A stretch of DNA of 64,000 nucleotides from Croceivirga sp. (GCA_028281025.1 JANQKR010000037.1:124001-188000); one strand, 5' to 3'. Counted from the stretch's first letter, positions 45,120 through 55,093 are shown. Notes: generated by a model not told the origin, from the sequence alone. Translations and numbers: made by a program.

Positions 45120-46777
45120 TAACCAACACCCGCTATTGGTTTTTGGTAGCTTTAATGGTACTGGTGTATACCGCCGGATTGTTCGTTACACTCTTTGAAA
45201 ACGATTCCGCCCAGTTTGCCGTAATGGCCATGCGAATGGTTCAGGAAAATGACTTTCTCAACCTTTTCAAAGGCCCGGAAGCGTATCTGGACAAACCCCA
45301 TATGCATTATTGGTTGGCGGCACTTTCCTTCAAAATTTTTGGTATTCATGATTGGGCTTACCGTATTCCCGGAGTCCTGGCAACTTTTTTAGGTGCCTAT
45401 AGTTGTTTTGGCCTGGGTAAATTGTTGTACAATAATGATGTGGGTAAGTTTGCGGCCCTTATCTTTTTAACCTGTCAGACCATAGTGCTCGGTGCAATTG
45501 ATGTGCGAACGGATGCCGTGCTCACCGGCTTTACCATTTTTGCCATTTGGCAGTTGGTCAGTTATATTGAGAATACATCATTGCTCGCTATAGTTTTGGG
45601 TGCTTTTGGGGCAGGGATGGCCTTTTCCACAAAAGGACAGATTGCGCTTTTGGTTATTGGAATATGCGTGCTATGTCATTTGGGTTATACCAGAAAGTGG
45701 AAACTGGTATTGAACTGGAGGGTTTTGATTGCCCTTTTGGTTTTTGCCATGACCATAACCCCAATGCTGTATGCCTATTACCATCAATTTGATCTACATC
45801 CTGAAAAGGTAATTCGGGGAAGGGGCAATCGAAGTGGTATCTTCTTCATTTTCTGGGAACAGAGCTTTGAACGGATGAGCGGCGAAGGGGTTGGTAAGAA
45901 CAGTAGTGACTTCTTCTTCTTTTTCCATACTTTTTTATGGGTATTCCTGCCATGGACCGTACTGGCCATAGTAGGCTACTGGTGGCGGGCCAAAGCCTTT
46001 TTTAAAATGAGGTTTGCCTATAATCCAAAGTTTGAATTTCTGACCATTGGCGGTATTACCTTGATTTTTTTCATTATCAGTTTTGCACAGTTCAAACTAC
46101 CGCACTACATGAATGTCATGATGCCCTTATACGCCATATTAACGGCCTCTTATGTCCATAGTTTGCACCGATACACCAAGAAAAAGGCGATAAAAGGGTT
46201 GTTGGGGATTCAATATTCCATTTTGGCGATTGTGTTTATTTTTTCGTTGTTGGTTTGTTTCCATGTCTTCAAATTTGAACGAGCGGGCGGGTATATTATG
46301 TTAATTGCCACTTTATTGGTCATTGTATATTTCTGCTTAAAACAGGAAGCGTATTATGTTAGGTTGATCACCCTATCGGTCTATGCCTCACTTTTGCTCA
46401 ACGGCATAATGAACCTTCATTTTTACCCTTCCCTATTGGAATACCAAGGAGGTTCCGCAATGTCTAAAAAGATAGCGGAAAATGGTATTTCGGTGGACAA
46501 TATCTATAAGTTAAGCGATCGCCATACATGGGCCCTCGATTTTTACAATCAACAACCGGTTAAGACCCTACCATTGGCCGAGTTGGTCAATAAACCGGAC
46601 ATTTGGGTCTATGCCACTTCCGGTGAATTGGAACAACTGCGGCAGGCTGGAGTGGATTGGGAGGAAGAGCTTTCGGTATACCAGTTTCGAATTACCCGTT
46701 TACAGCTTAAGTTTTTGGAACCCACCACGCGAATGAAAAAACTGAATAACATGCACTTGGTGCACATACTTCAGTAA
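45116..46777 (+). CDS. GT39-type membrane glycosyltransferase
   Basis: This 553-residue inner-membrane enzyme has about 11-12 spans. The first periplasmic loop carries FENDSAQFAVMAMRMVQEN and YLDKPHMHYWLAALSFKIFG, the acidic and KPP-like features of ArnT/PMT-type enzymes that use undecaprenyl-linked sugar. It would transfer a sugar to lipid or protein on the periplasmic face. PAP2 and GT39 are translated with a 4-base overlap, and a weak hairpin with a T9 run follows. Confidence 0.87.
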   Translation: MITNTRYWFLVALMVLVYTAGLFVTLFENDSAQFAVMAMRMVQENDFLNLFKGPEAYLDKPHMHYWLAALSFKIFGIHDWAYRIPGVLATFLGAYSCFGLGKLLYNNDVGKFAALIFLTCQTIVLGAIDVRTDAVLTGFTIFAIWQLVSYIENTSLLAIVLGAFGAGMAFSTKGQIALLVIGICVLCHLGYTRKWKLVLNWRVLIALLVFAMTITPMLYAYYHQFDLHPEKVIRGRGNRSGIFFIFWEQSFERMSGEGVGKNSSDFFFFFHTFLWVFLPWTVLAIVGYWWRAKAFFKMRFAYNPKFEFLTIGGITLIFFIISFAQFKLPHYMNVMMPLYAILTASYVHSLHRYTKKKAIKGLLGIQYSILAIVFIFSLLVCFHVFKFERAGGYIMLIATLLVIVYFCLKQEAYYVRLITLSVYASLLLNGIMNLHFYPSLLEYQGGSAMSKKIAENGISVDNIYKLSDRHTWALDFYNQQPVKTLPLAELVNKPDIWVYATSGELEQLRQAGVDWEEELSVYQFRITRLQLKFLEPTTRMKKLNNMHLVHILQ

Positions 46778-46800
46778 GAAAGTTAAGTTGGCAAAAGCAC

Positions 46801-46823
46801 AATGATCAATATCATTTTTTTTT
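46801..46823 (+). terminator. AT-rich hairpin followed by T9
   Basis: AATGAT (46801-46806) pairs with ATCATT (46811-46816) around CAAT, followed by nine T's (46815-46823). The stem has low GC, so it may be a weak terminator of the GT39 operon or an operator near nadA. Confidence 0.45.
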
Positions 46824-46861
46824 GAAAATTAAGCGCGTATTTTGCCCCCTTTTGAAAAATA

Positions 46862-47788
46862 ATGATGGAGCTACCCAAAAAAATAAACGCGCTAAAGGAG
46901 CGCAAGAACGCGGTGATATTGGCCCACTATTATCAGCGGCCCGAAATTCAACAGGTGGCCGATTATGTGGGCGATAGCCTGGAGCTTTCCATGAAGGCGG
47001 CGGCAACCGATGCCGACATCATTGTATTTTGTGGGGTACATTTTATGGCGGAAACGGCCAAAATTGTCAACCCCGACAAGAAGGTCCTGCTGCCTGAGCC
47101 CAATGCCGGTTGTTCCTTGGCAGACTCTTGTTCCGGTCAGGATTTTATGGATTTTATTGCGGCCCATCCAGATTATGTGGTGGTGACGTATATCAATGCT
47201 TCAGCGGCGGTAAAGGCGGTATCGGATTATGTGTGCACCTCCTCCAATGCCGTTAAGGTGGTGAATTCCATACCCAAGGACCGCCCCATTATTTTTGCCC
47301 CGGATAAGAATCTGGGACGTTTTGTAATGGCGAAAACCAATCGTAAACTATTGCTTTGGGACGGTAGTTGCATAGTTCACGAAGCGTTTTCGGCAGATAA
47401 GATAATAGCACTTCATAAGAAATACCCCAAGGCAGAATTCATTGCCCATCCCGAAGCCGAACCCCATATGCTGAAAATAGCCACTTTTATTGGATCTACT
47501 TCACAACTGTTGGCCTATGTTAAAAAGAACCCTAAAGGGACATTTATTGTGGGCACCGAGGCCGGTATTTTGAACAAAATGGCCGAAGCCGCTCCAGAAG
47601 CCACTTTACTACCTGCTCCCACTGTGGCCAGCAACGATTGTTCTTGTAGTGAGTGCGCTTTTATGAAAATGAACACGCTTGAAAAACTGTACCAATGCCT
47701 AAAGGATGAAATGCCTGAAATCCATATTGATGCCGCCTTGGCCAGGAAAGCATTGGAACCGGTTTCCCGAATGATGCAACTCTCTTGA
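46862..47788 (+). CDS. nadA: Quinolinate synthase NadA
   Basis: This 308-residue Fe-S enzyme condenses iminoaspartate and dihydroxyacetone phosphate to quinolinate for NAD. Cluster Cys positions are visible in VFCGVHFMAE, VCTSSNAVK and NDCSCSECAFM. HYYQRPEIQQVADYVGDSLELS is the conserved substrate block. It partners with NadB encoded 5 bases downstream. ATG ATG at 46862 gives two possible starts, differing by one residue. Confidence 0.96.
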   Translation: MMELPKKINALKERKNAVILAHYYQRPEIQQVADYVGDSLELSMKAAATDADIIVFCGVHFMAETAKIVNPDKKVLLPEPNAGCSLADSCSGQDFMDFIAAHPDYVVVTYINASAAVKAVSDYVCTSSNAVKVVNSIPKDRPIIFAPDKNLGRFVMAKTNRKLLLWDGSCIVHEAFSADKIIALHKKYPKAEFIAHPEAEPHMLKIATFIGSTSQLLAYVKKNPKGTFIVGTEAGILNKMAEAAPEATLLPAPTVASNDCSCSECAFMKMNTLEKLYQCLKDEMPEIHIDAALARKALEPVSRMMQLS

Positions 47789-47793
47789 TATTC

Positions 47794-49371
47794 ATGCAAA
47801 AAACGGATTATCTCGTTATTGGTTCTGGTATTGCGGGCCTGACTTTTGCATTAAAAATGGCCCAACATTTTCCCGAAAGAAAAGTGACGATCGTAACAAA
47901 GGGGGACAGGGAAGAATCCAATACCAAGTATGCCCAAGGGGGCATAGCCGTTGTCCTTGATAAAGAGAAGGATTCCTTTGAGCGTCATATGGAAGATACC
48001 CTGGTGGCCGGTGATGGACTTTGTGATACCGAAGTTGTGGAAATGGTGGTGAAGAAGGCCCCTGGATTATTTCGTGAGTTAATGGGGTGGGGCGCGCGTT
48101 TTGATGCCGATAAAAGTGGTGAACTGAATTTAGGCAGGGAAGGTGGACATTCCACAAAACGTGTTGCCCATTTTAAGGATATTACGGGATATGAAATAGA
48201 GAGGGCACTATTGGCCTATTGTTCCGATTTAAAGAACATAGAGCTGCTTCCGGAACATTTTGCGGTTGATCTTATAACGGAACATCACTTTTCGGAACAT
48301 CGTAAAGGCCCCAAAACAAATTTTAGTTGCTATGGGGCCTATGTTTTGGAACAGGAATCCGGGAGCATTTTTCCCATTGTGGCTTCCTATACCATCATGG
48401 CAGCGGGAGGCATAGGTCAAGTATATGGCCACACTACAAATCCCATGATTGCCACGGGCGATGGAGTGGCCATGGCGTATAGGGCAGGTGCAAGAATCCA
48501 GGATATGGAATTTGTACAGTTTCATCCAACGGCCCTGTACGGAGAAGAGCGTTCCCCAGCTTTTTTGATTTCTGAGGCGGTACGGGGTTTTGGGGCGTAT
48601 TTGGTGGATGATATGGGACATCGGTTCATGCCAAAATATGATGCACGTGCAGAACTGGCCCCCAGGGATATCGTTTCCCGAAGTATTGACTTTGAGCTTA
48701 AAAGGACGGGAAAAAAGTGTGTGTATCTTGATTGTAGGCACTTGGATGCCCAGGAGTTCGTGACCCATTTTCCCAATATCCATCAAAAGTGTCTTTCCCT
48801 TGGAATTGACACTACCAAAGATTTGATTCCCGTGGTTCCCGCGGCACATTATCTCTGTGGGGGGATTGTTGTGGATATGAAGGGTAGGACAACACTGAAT
48901 AGCTTGTACGCTTGTGGGGAATGTGCCAGAACGGGATTGCATGGGGCCAATAGGTTGGCCTCCAATTCGCTTCTTGAGGCCCTGGTGTATGCCGACCAAA
49001 TTTTTTCGCACCTGTCAACTAACCGGTCCCTCGAATCTATGAACAAAAAAAGTGACATCCCCCTTTGGGATGACCAAGGAATGGTGATATCCAAGGAGAA
49101 TGTGCTTTTGAGCTATGGCCTTGAGCAATTGCAGGGGATTATGCAAAATTATGTGGGCATTGTTAGGAATAACCGAAGGTTAAAAAAAGCAAAACGGCAT
49201 TTGGAACTTATTCATAAGGATGTTGAAGAGTTGTACCAACAGACCAAATTAAATACGGCCTTATGCGAGCTGCGCAATATGGTAGGTGTGGCCCATTTGA
49301 TCATTGAGCAATCCCTAGGCCGGAAAGCAAATAAGGGAGGGTTCTATAACGCCGATAACAAGCAGGATTAG
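47794..49371 (+). CDS. nadB: L-aspartate oxidase NadB
   Basis: This 525-residue flavoenzyme oxidises aspartate to iminoaspartate for NadA. VIGSGIAGLTFALKMA is the FAD Rossmann motif and TKYAQGGIAVVL follows it. GGHSTKRVAHFKDITGYEIERAL and GLHGANRLASNSLLEALV match the succinate dehydrogenase/fumarate reductase-like family. Start is the ATG at 47794 rather than a TTG that overlaps the nadA stop. The C-terminal domain contains the helical QNYVGIVRNNRRLKKA segment. Confidence 0.96.
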   Translation: MQKTDYLVIGSGIAGLTFALKMAQHFPERKVTIVTKGDREESNTKYAQGGIAVVLDKEKDSFERHMEDTLVAGDGLCDTEVVEMVVKKAPGLFRELMGWGARFDADKSGELNLGREGGHSTKRVAHFKDITGYEIERALLAYCSDLKNIELLPEHFAVDLITEHHFSEHRKGPKTNFSCYGAYVLEQESGSIFPIVASYTIMAAGGIGQVYGHTTNPMIATGDGVAMAYRAGARIQDMEFVQFHPTALYGEERSPAFLISEAVRGFGAYLVDDMGHRFMPKYDARAELAPRDIVSRSIDFELKRTGKKCVYLDCRHLDAQEFVTHFPNIHQKCLSLGIDTTKDLIPVVPAAHYLCGGIVVDMKGRTTLNSLYACGECARTGLHGANRLASNSLLEALVYADQIFSHLSTNRSLESMNKKSDIPLWDDQGMVISKENVLLSYGLEQLQGIMQNYVGIVRNNRRLKKAKRHLELIHKDVEELYQQTKLNTALCELRNMVGVAHLIIEQSLGRKANKGGFYNADNKQD

Positions 49372-49423
49372 GCCGTTGGGTACGTCTTATGTTTTGCCCG
49401 CCGCGGAAAAAGCACTTTGGCAA

Positions 49424-50296
49424 TTAGTCATATACTTCCAACCTAGGTTTTTTTACATGATATCCTATGCCTAGAAAGGAAACCAGGGCGGTAATCAAAA
49501 AGAAAACAAAGCTGATCCCGATGGCAGTATTTGCATCCAATTCCAGCCATTTGGCCCCGTAAAGAAAGGTAACTTCCCGACTTCCAATCCCCCCAATGGT
49601 CAAAGGGATGACGGATACAATGGAAGAAATCATAAAAATGAACAAATAGGCCAAAACGGTTCCGCTTATACCAAGGGCCTGTATAATACAGAAGGTTGCG
49701 GCCAATTGAATGGCCTGAAGTAGGGTAGAATACCCCAAAGAACCCCAAAATACGGGAAGGGCATAGGAAAACAGTTTCTTGTTTAGTATCCAAAAGCTTA
49801 GTATTCCCACAGGAATGGACAACCAAAAGAGCCATTGCAATCCCTTAATGATCGGTATTTCAATTAAAGTGGCAAGAACACAGGCGAAAATAAAGATCAA
49901 TAACATTCCGCTTAATCGGTCCAACAATAATACACCCACCACCTTTTTTGTCCCCACTTGATATTTTTTCTGGATTACATAGCCCTTATAAGCATCACCA
50001 CCGATTCCTCCCGGAAGGAAAAGGTTATAGAACATCCCCAACACATAGAGCTTTAAATTGCTCAATTGGGTAAGTTTTACACCAATGGTGTGAAAATAAA
50101 GGTTAAGGCGTAAGGCGTTGAATATTTTGGACAGGACAAACAGGAGAAAGGCAGCTATTAGCCATAAGGGTTTTGCCGTTTTCAATACGTTGACGACCTC
50201 CTTAAAATCAATTTTTGTAAAGATAAAGTAGATCAGTACGGCACTGACGACCACCTTTAAGGCAGTGGTAAGGAGTTTACGCTGCTTTTCCGTCAC
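49424..50296 (-). CDS. UPF0104/lysylphosphatidylglycerol synthase-type flippase-like protein
   Basis: This 290-residue membrane protein has seven or eight predicted spans. Segments such as LKLYVLGMFYNLFLPGGIGGDAYKG and IPLTIGGIGSREVTFLYGAK are the family's GG-rich signatures. Relatives include AglD and the membrane part of MprF, which handle lipid transport or lipid-linked sugars. It overlaps the GT2 gene by 20 bases, consistent with one pathway where the GT2 makes a lipid-linked sugar and this protein helps move it. Confidence 0.87.
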   Translation of the reverse strand: MTEKQRKLLTTALKVVVSAVLIYFIFTKIDFKEVVNVLKTAKPLWLIAAFLLFVLSKIFNALRLNLYFHTIGVKLTQLSNLKLYVLGMFYNLFLPGGIGGDAYKGYVIQKKYQVGTKKVVGVLLLDRLSGMLLIFIFACVLATLIEIPIIKGLQWLFWLSIPVGILSFWILNKKLFSYALPVFWGSLGYSTLLQAIQLAATFCIIQALGISGTVLAYLFIFMISSIVSVIPLTIGGIGSREVTFLYGAKWLELDANTAIGISFVFFLITALVSFLGIGYHVKKPRLEVYD

Positions 50297-51239
50297 CTAT
50301 GGTAATTTTCTTGATGCGATATGGACGTTTGGATTGTGATTCGTAGTAGGTCCTGATGAGCAGTTCCATTACAATACCAATGGTAAAGAGCTGAATTCCG
50401 CCCAAAATGAACATCATACCAAAAATAAGTAGGGGACGTGTCCCAATATCCTGTCCAAATCCGAATTTTACGATAAGCAAATAGGCTTCGATCAAAACGC
50501 CCAGGATAATTAACAAAACCCCAAATATCCCAAACAGGTGAATTGGACGCTGAAAGTATTTACGGATAAAAAGCAGCAACATCATATCGGCCACCACTTT
50601 AAATACCCGTTCCAGCCCATATTTGGATTTCCCGGCATGTCTGGCATGGTGCTTTACGGGGACCTGTTTTATCTGCGCCCCTTCCAAAAACGCCAATAGT
50701 GTAATGAACCTGTGCATTTCCCCGTACAGATTCAATCCTTTGGCAATCTCCTTAGTGAATATCTTTAAGGCACATCCGTTGTCCTTAATGGATAACTTGG
50801 TCACACGGCGGACCAAAAAGTTGGCAATTTTAGAGGGTATTTTCTTCACCAGGGAATCTTTGCGCTTCTGTCGTATGCCCGTGATCAAATCATACGTTCC
50901 CCCTACTGCGAACTCCAACATTTGTGGAATATCGGAGGGATCGTTCTGCAAGTCGCCATCCATGGTTATAATGTATTCCCCCTGGGCATAGTCCAAACCG
51001 GCAGCCAAGGCCAGACTTTGGCCATAATTCTTTTTCAATTCGATCAATGTAACCAGATGATCGTCCATTTTTTGGACCACCATTTTGGTGTCATCGGTAG
51101 AGAAATCATCAACATATATAATTTGATAATGGTACCCCTGGAGACTTTCATGTATTTTTTGTGTGAGCAGTTCAACATTGTCCTGCTCATTGTATAACGG
51201 AACAACTATGGAAAGAAGGGCGTTGGTGACGGGTTGCAT
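50277..51239 (-). CDS. GT2 dolichol-phosphate-sugar synthase-like glycosyltransferase
   Basis: This 320-residue enzyme has a GT-A domain (about residues 8-165) with IVVPLYNEQDNVELL, DDFSTDDT and MDGDLQNDPSDIPQML (DxD metal site). Two C-terminal membrane spans (about 228-255 and 265-295) anchor it. This is the layout of undecaprenyl-phosphate glucosyl/mannosyl transferases such as GtrB. It probably makes a lipid-linked sugar donor used by membrane transferases such as the GT39 protein. Confidence 0.9.
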   Translation of the reverse strand: MQPVTNALLSIVVPLYNEQDNVELLTQKIHESLQGYHYQIIYVDDFSTDDTKMVVQKMDDHLVTLIELKKNYGQSLALAAGLDYAQGEYIITMDGDLQNDPSDIPQMLEFAVGGTYDLITGIRQKRKDSLVKKIPSKIANFLVRRVTKLSIKDNGCALKIFTKEIAKGLNLYGEMHRFITLLAFLEGAQIKQVPVKHHARHAGKSKYGLERVFKVVADMMLLLFIRKYFQRPIHLFGIFGVLLIILGVLIEAYLLIVKFGFGQDIGTRPLLIFGMMFILGGIQLFTIGIVMELLIRTYYESQSKRPYRIKKITIGDGKAA

Positions 51240-51264
51240 GAATCGCGATTAAATCGATGTAAAT

Positions 51265-52320
51265 TTAGGGTATTTCATCGGTACCTGGCTTGCTGATGTT
51301 CAGGAGTTCATGGGCCGCTGCCACAGGTGAAATGGTGCGGTTTGCTATTTGTTCCAAATAATGGGCCATTTTTCTTTTAATGGTTTCCCGTCCAAAAAAC
51401 TGAAACTTTAATTGTTCTTCGACCGTCTGTAAAAACCAGTTTTTGTTTTGGGCGATCCTATTTTCCCCAAAATGCCCATTTTCCTTTGTAAGTGCCAAAA
51501 ACTTTAAAATCATTTCCCAGACGGCATCGATTCCCAAATTGTTTAAGGAAGAACAACTCAATACTTCCGGTGACCAAGCGTTTTCTTTTGGAGGATAGAG
51601 ATGTAAGGCCCTTTTAAACTCCGTCATGGCAAGTTTTACGGCTTTCAGGTTTTCTCCATCGGCTTTATTGATGACCAGCGCGTCCGCCATTTCCATTATC
51701 CCCCTTTTTAACCCTTGAAGTTCGTCTCCCGCCCCTGCAAGTTTTAAAAGAAGGAAAAAGTCAACCATACTGTGTACCAAGGTTTCACTTTGGCCAACAC
51801 CTACGGTTTCCACAAGTACAACATCAAATCCAGCGGCTTCACAAAGGATAATGGTCTCCCTTGTCCTTTTGGCAACCCCCCCAAGGGAATCCTGGGCAGG
51901 GGAGGGCCGTATAAAGGCATTGGGGTCCTTGGCGAGTTTTTCCATTCGGGTCTTATCCCCAAGTATACTTCCCTTGGTGACACTGCTTGAGGGATCCACG
52001 GCCAAAACCGCCACTTTTTTCCCCATTTGTGTCAAATGGGTCCCAAAAGCCTCTATAAAGGTGCTTTTGCCCACACCCGGTACCCCGGTTATACCAATAC
52101 GGATACTATTACTATGGACTTGGAGGCATCTGGTGACCAATTCTTCCGCACGCTCAAAGTCTTTGTTCCGCGTACTTTCAATAAGCGTAATACCTTGGGC
52201 CAAAGCGGTTTTGTCCCCATTTTTTAGGGTATTGAAAAGCACTGGTACGTCAATGGGACCCTGTCTTCGTATTTTGGGCAACTGCCCCTTTTGCCTTAAG
52301 TCATTTCTTTTAACGGCCAA
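51265..52320 (-). CDS. meaB: Methylmalonyl-CoA mutase-associated GTPase MeaB
   Basis: This 351-residue G3E-type GTPase protects and reloads methylmalonyl-CoA mutase. Walker A is GITGVPGVGKST (residue ~79-86), DPSSSVTKGSILGDKTRM is the switch region, VETVGVGQSE is Walker B-like and INKADG is the NKxD base motif. The C-terminal dimerisation arm includes the conserved LKFQFFGRETIKRKM. The start is TTG at 52320, with AGAAGG upstream; no in-frame ATG is near. The mutase itself is not in the window. Confidence 0.94.
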   Translation of the reverse strand: MAVKRNDLRQKGQLPKIRRQGPIDVPVLFNTLKNGDKTALAQGITLIESTRNKDFERAEELVTRCLQVHSNSIRIGITGVPGVGKSTFIEAFGTHLTQMGKKVAVLAVDPSSSVTKGSILGDKTRMEKLAKDPNAFIRPSPAQDSLGGVAKRTRETIILCEAAGFDVVLVETVGVGQSETLVHSMVDFFLLLKLAGAGDELQGLKRGIMEMADALVINKADGENLKAVKLAMTEFKRALHLYPPKENAWSPEVLSCSSLNNLGIDAVWEMILKFLALTKENGHFGENRIAQNKNWFLQTVEEQLKFQFFGRETIKRKMAHYLEQIANRTISPVAAAHELLNISKPGTDEIP

Positions 52321-52493
52321 AATCCTTCTACTTTATTTGGGTAACGAAAATAAGACAAAACAAGGTTTAAATTGGTGATTTTACAGCTGTATTTCGATGG
52401 GTATTTTTTTGTTAAAATCCGTTAAATGTGCTGCATTTTGCCACATTGGTTTTTTATTTCAGTCTATAAAGTAACAACAGTAAACCGACCATT

Positions 52494-53033
52494 TTGCAAC
52501 TAGAACTGGTAGAACAGTGTAAGGCCAACGATAGAAGTGCACAGCTACGGCTGTATCGAAAGTATTGTGAAGGGATGTATTGTGTGGCCATACGTTTTTT
52601 GAAAAATGAGGATGATGCCGAGGATGTGTTGCAGGAATCATTTATCAAAGCTTTTCAGCGCATCCATCAGTACAAGGGTGAAGTAGCATTTGGGGCGTGG
52701 CTTAAACGAATTGTGGTGAATGGTTGTATTGATTTTTTAAAGTCCAGGAAGCAGCGAATGCTGGAGTTGGATGAGCGCTATATCCATATGGTGGATGATG
52801 GGGATTGGGATGTGGAAGAGGGAATTGATATGGAAGACATTAAAACGGCCATTGAGGAGCTCCCGGATAAGTATAGGTATGTGGTGCAGCTCTACTTGAT
52901 GGAAGGATACGATCACAGTGAAATATCGGAAATCCTCGGTATATCCGAAACGGCATCACGGACAAGGTTGTTGCGGGGAAAAGGTAGATTAAAAGACATG
53001 TTAAAGGAATTGAATTATGGGACAGGATCTTAG
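52494..53033 (+). CDS. ECF-type RNA polymerase sigma factor
   Basis: This 179-residue factor has region 2 (AQLRLYRKYCEGMYCVAIRFLKNEDDAEDVLQESFIKAF) and region 4 (AIEELPDKYRYVVQLYLMEGYDHSEISEILGISE). It starts with TTG at 52494 and overlaps the next gene, a membrane protein, by 17 bases. With the DUF4097 gene it forms a three-gene operon. An AATGTG/CACATT inverted repeat (52425-52447) lies upstream and may be a control site, but it is short. Confidence 0.9.
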   Translation: MQLELVEQCKANDRSAQLRLYRKYCEGMYCVAIRFLKNEDDAEDVLQESFIKAFQRIHQYKGEVAFGAWLKRIVVNGCIDFLKSRKQRMLELDERYIHMVDDGDWDVEEGIDMEDIKTAIEELPDKYRYVVQLYLMEGYDHSEISEILGISETASRTRLLRGKGRLKDMLKELNYGTGS

Positions 53034-53607
53034 AAAACTATTTGAAACGGAAAGGAAATCCAAAAAGTATCCGATGCGTGAAGGCCATGAAGCCCGATTT
53101 TTGGAACGATTGGAATCCGAACTTCCAAAAAAGGAACCAAGACCTGTATTCTATTGGGTACGGATAGCCGCTGGGATAGTGTTGCTTATAAGTATTGGCG
53201 CCTATTTTTTGGCAAAAGGTCCCTTAGCTACCAAGACCCCAAACACCATAGTGGTCGATAAAGCGAACCCGGAAACATCAAAAACGGGGATATCCCTGGG
53301 AGATCTTTCCCCGGACCTCCAAAAGGTGGAGAATTTTTATGTGGCCAGCATTAACTATGAACTGTCCCAATTGGATGTTTGTGAGGAAAACAAGGAAATG
53401 GTGGACGGGTTTATGGAGCAATTGGGAGGGCTTGATGAAGAATATCGCGAATTGAACAAAGAACTCAACGAGTTTGGCCCCAATGATGAAACCATCTCCG
53501 CCCTTATCCAAAACCTACAATTACGGTTGCAATTACTGCAAAAATTGAAGCAAAAATTAAATCAATTAAAATCATCAGAAAATGAACAGGAAATCAATAT
53601 TATTTAG
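53017..53607 (+). CDS. Single-span membrane protein, putative anti-sigma factor
   Basis: This 196-residue protein has an N-terminal cytoplasmic segment of ~45 charged residues (LFETERKSKKYPMREGHEARFLERLE), one membrane span (about 48-67) and a periplasmic coiled-coil-prone region (LDEEYRELNKELNEF, LQLRLQLLQKLKQKLNQL). This topology and the overlap with the sigma gene fit an anti-sigma role, although no named domain is recognised. The DUF4097 gene begins inside its last codons (26-base overlap). Confidence 0.72.
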   Translation: MGQDLRKLFETERKSKKYPMREGHEARFLERLESELPKKEPRPVFYWVRIAAGIVLLISIGAYFLAKGPLATKTPNTIVVDKANPETSKTGISLGDLSPDLQKVENFYVASINYELSQLDVCEENKEMVDGFMEQLGGLDEEYRELNKELNEFGPNDETISALIQNLQLRLQLLQKLKQKLNQLKSSENEQEINII

Positions 53608-55033
53608 TGCAGCACTGCTCTTTGGAGTAGGGGTTTGGGCCCAGGAAACCAAAACGTACAAGGAAACCTTTAACGTGGCGACGGATGCCGTTTTGGAAAT
53701 CAATACGTCCCATGCAGACATCGAATTTGATACATGGGATAAAAATCAAGTTGAAATTGTAGCTACGGTAACCTTGGAAGGGGCCGATGAGGAAGACGCG
53801 AAAGCCTATTTTGAAAAGGATCCAATCAAGATTGTGGGAAACAGTAAGGAGATTGAAATTACGACCCGAACCGCAAGTTCATGGCATTTTGGCAATCTAT
53901 CGGGGGATTTTTTCAATGGGGATTTTGATTTCAATTTTGATGTGGAACCTTTTTTCCTCGATTTGGAAATCCCCGATCTTCCGGAGTTGGCCGTCATTCC
54001 CGAATTACCGATGCTACCCCCTATGCCGACCATAAACTTTAGAAGTTTTGACTACGATGAATATCAAAAGGAAGGAAGGAAATATTTGGAGGAATGGGCC
54101 AAAAGTTTTGGGGAAGGATTTGATGAGGAGTACAAAGAGCGGATGAAGGAATGGAGTGAAAGAGTGGAAGAGCGTGCCAAAGTATGGGAAGAGCGCAATG
54201 CAGAAAAGCTGGAGGAACGCAAAGAACGATTGGAGAAAAGGGCAGAGGAGTTGGAAAAAAGAGCGGAGGAGCGTGCCAGACTATTAGAGGAAAGAAAGCA
54301 GGAAATGAAAGAATATCAAGAGCGCAGGAAAGAATTACTGGAAGAGAGGGCAGAGTCTAGAAGAGGAAGAAGTGGCAAAGAGCCCAGAATATTTTACTTT
54401 TCGGACGATGGTGAAAACAGAAAATATAAGGTAAAGAAGACCATTAAGATAAAAATGCCCAAATCGGTAAGGCTAAAAATGAATGTAAAACATGGTGAAG
54501 TAAAACTGGCCGCTGCCACCAAGAACATCAATGCAAGCTTGCGTTATGCAAGCTTGCTTGCCGCTACCATTGAAGGGGAAAACACAACCATTAGGGCTTC
54601 CTATTCGCCGATAGTGGTACAGAACTGGAGCTTGGGGCAGCTCAAGGCGGATTACTCCAACCCCATTACGCTTAAAGAAGTTGGGGAACTCCAGTTTAAT
54701 GGGGTTTCTTCCGATATTGTTATTGACAAACTGCGCAACAAGGTTTTTGCGACCAATAATCTGGGCAAACTATTGATAAATGATATTGGTCCGGGTTTTT
54801 CGGATATTGATGTCTCCGTCCAAAATGGTGAGGTGATCTGTATCTTACCGAGCACCCCGGTTTCCTTTTATTTGAACGGAACAAAATCCACCATACACTA
54901 CCCCTCGGATTTGATCATGGAACACACCAAGAATTATGATACCAGTATCCACAAGGGGTTTAGGGGAAAGGACAACTCAGGAAAACGGATTACGATAAAC
55001 TCCAAATACAGTGATGTGGTGCTAAAGGAGTGA
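53582..55033 (+). CDS. DUF4097 secreted protein with long charged coiled coil
   Basis: This 483-residue protein has a signal peptide (ILFSAALLFGVGVWAQ). An N-terminal beta region is followed by a highly charged Glu/Arg/Lys helix (about residues 160-265) with repeats such as EERKERLEKRAEELEKRAEE. The C-terminal beta-strand repeat domain, DUF4097-like (VRLKMNVKHGEVKLAAATKNINASL onward), is a right-handed helix that may act as an adhesive or sensing surface. As third gene of the sigma operon it is a likely regulon member or effector of an envelope response. Confidence 0.85.
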   Translation: MNRKSILFSAALLFGVGVWAQETKTYKETFNVATDAVLEINTSHADIEFDTWDKNQVEIVATVTLEGADEEDAKAYFEKDPIKIVGNSKEIEITTRTASSWHFGNLSGDFFNGDFDFNFDVEPFFLDLEIPDLPELAVIPELPMLPPMPTINFRSFDYDEYQKEGRKYLEEWAKSFGEGFDEEYKERMKEWSERVEERAKVWEERNAEKLEERKERLEKRAEELEKRAEERARLLEERKQEMKEYQERRKELLEERAESRRGRSGKEPRIFYFSDDGENRKYKVKKTIKIKMPKSVRLKMNVKHGEVKLAAATKNINASLRYASLLAATIEGENTTIRASYSPIVVQNWSLGQLKADYSNPITLKEVGELQFNGVSSDIVIDKLRNKVFATNNLGKLLINDIGPGFSDIDVSVQNGEVICILPSTPVSFYLNGTKSTIHYPSDLIMEHTKNYDTSIHKGFRGKDNSGKRITINSKYSDVVLKE

Positions 55034-55093
55034 AGGCTTCTGTAAGGAAATCCCAATATCGTTATCAAATCCTAACCTATGAACTACAAAATG

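Noticed and set aside
46801..46824. NAD-responsive operator in front of nadA
   Set aside because: The AATGAT/ATCATT palindrome is short and followed by T9; a weak terminator explains it at least as well and no known operator motif matches.
48229..49011. 260-residue antisense frame in nadB
   Set aside because: It mirrors the conserved NadB sequence and shows no recognisable domain.
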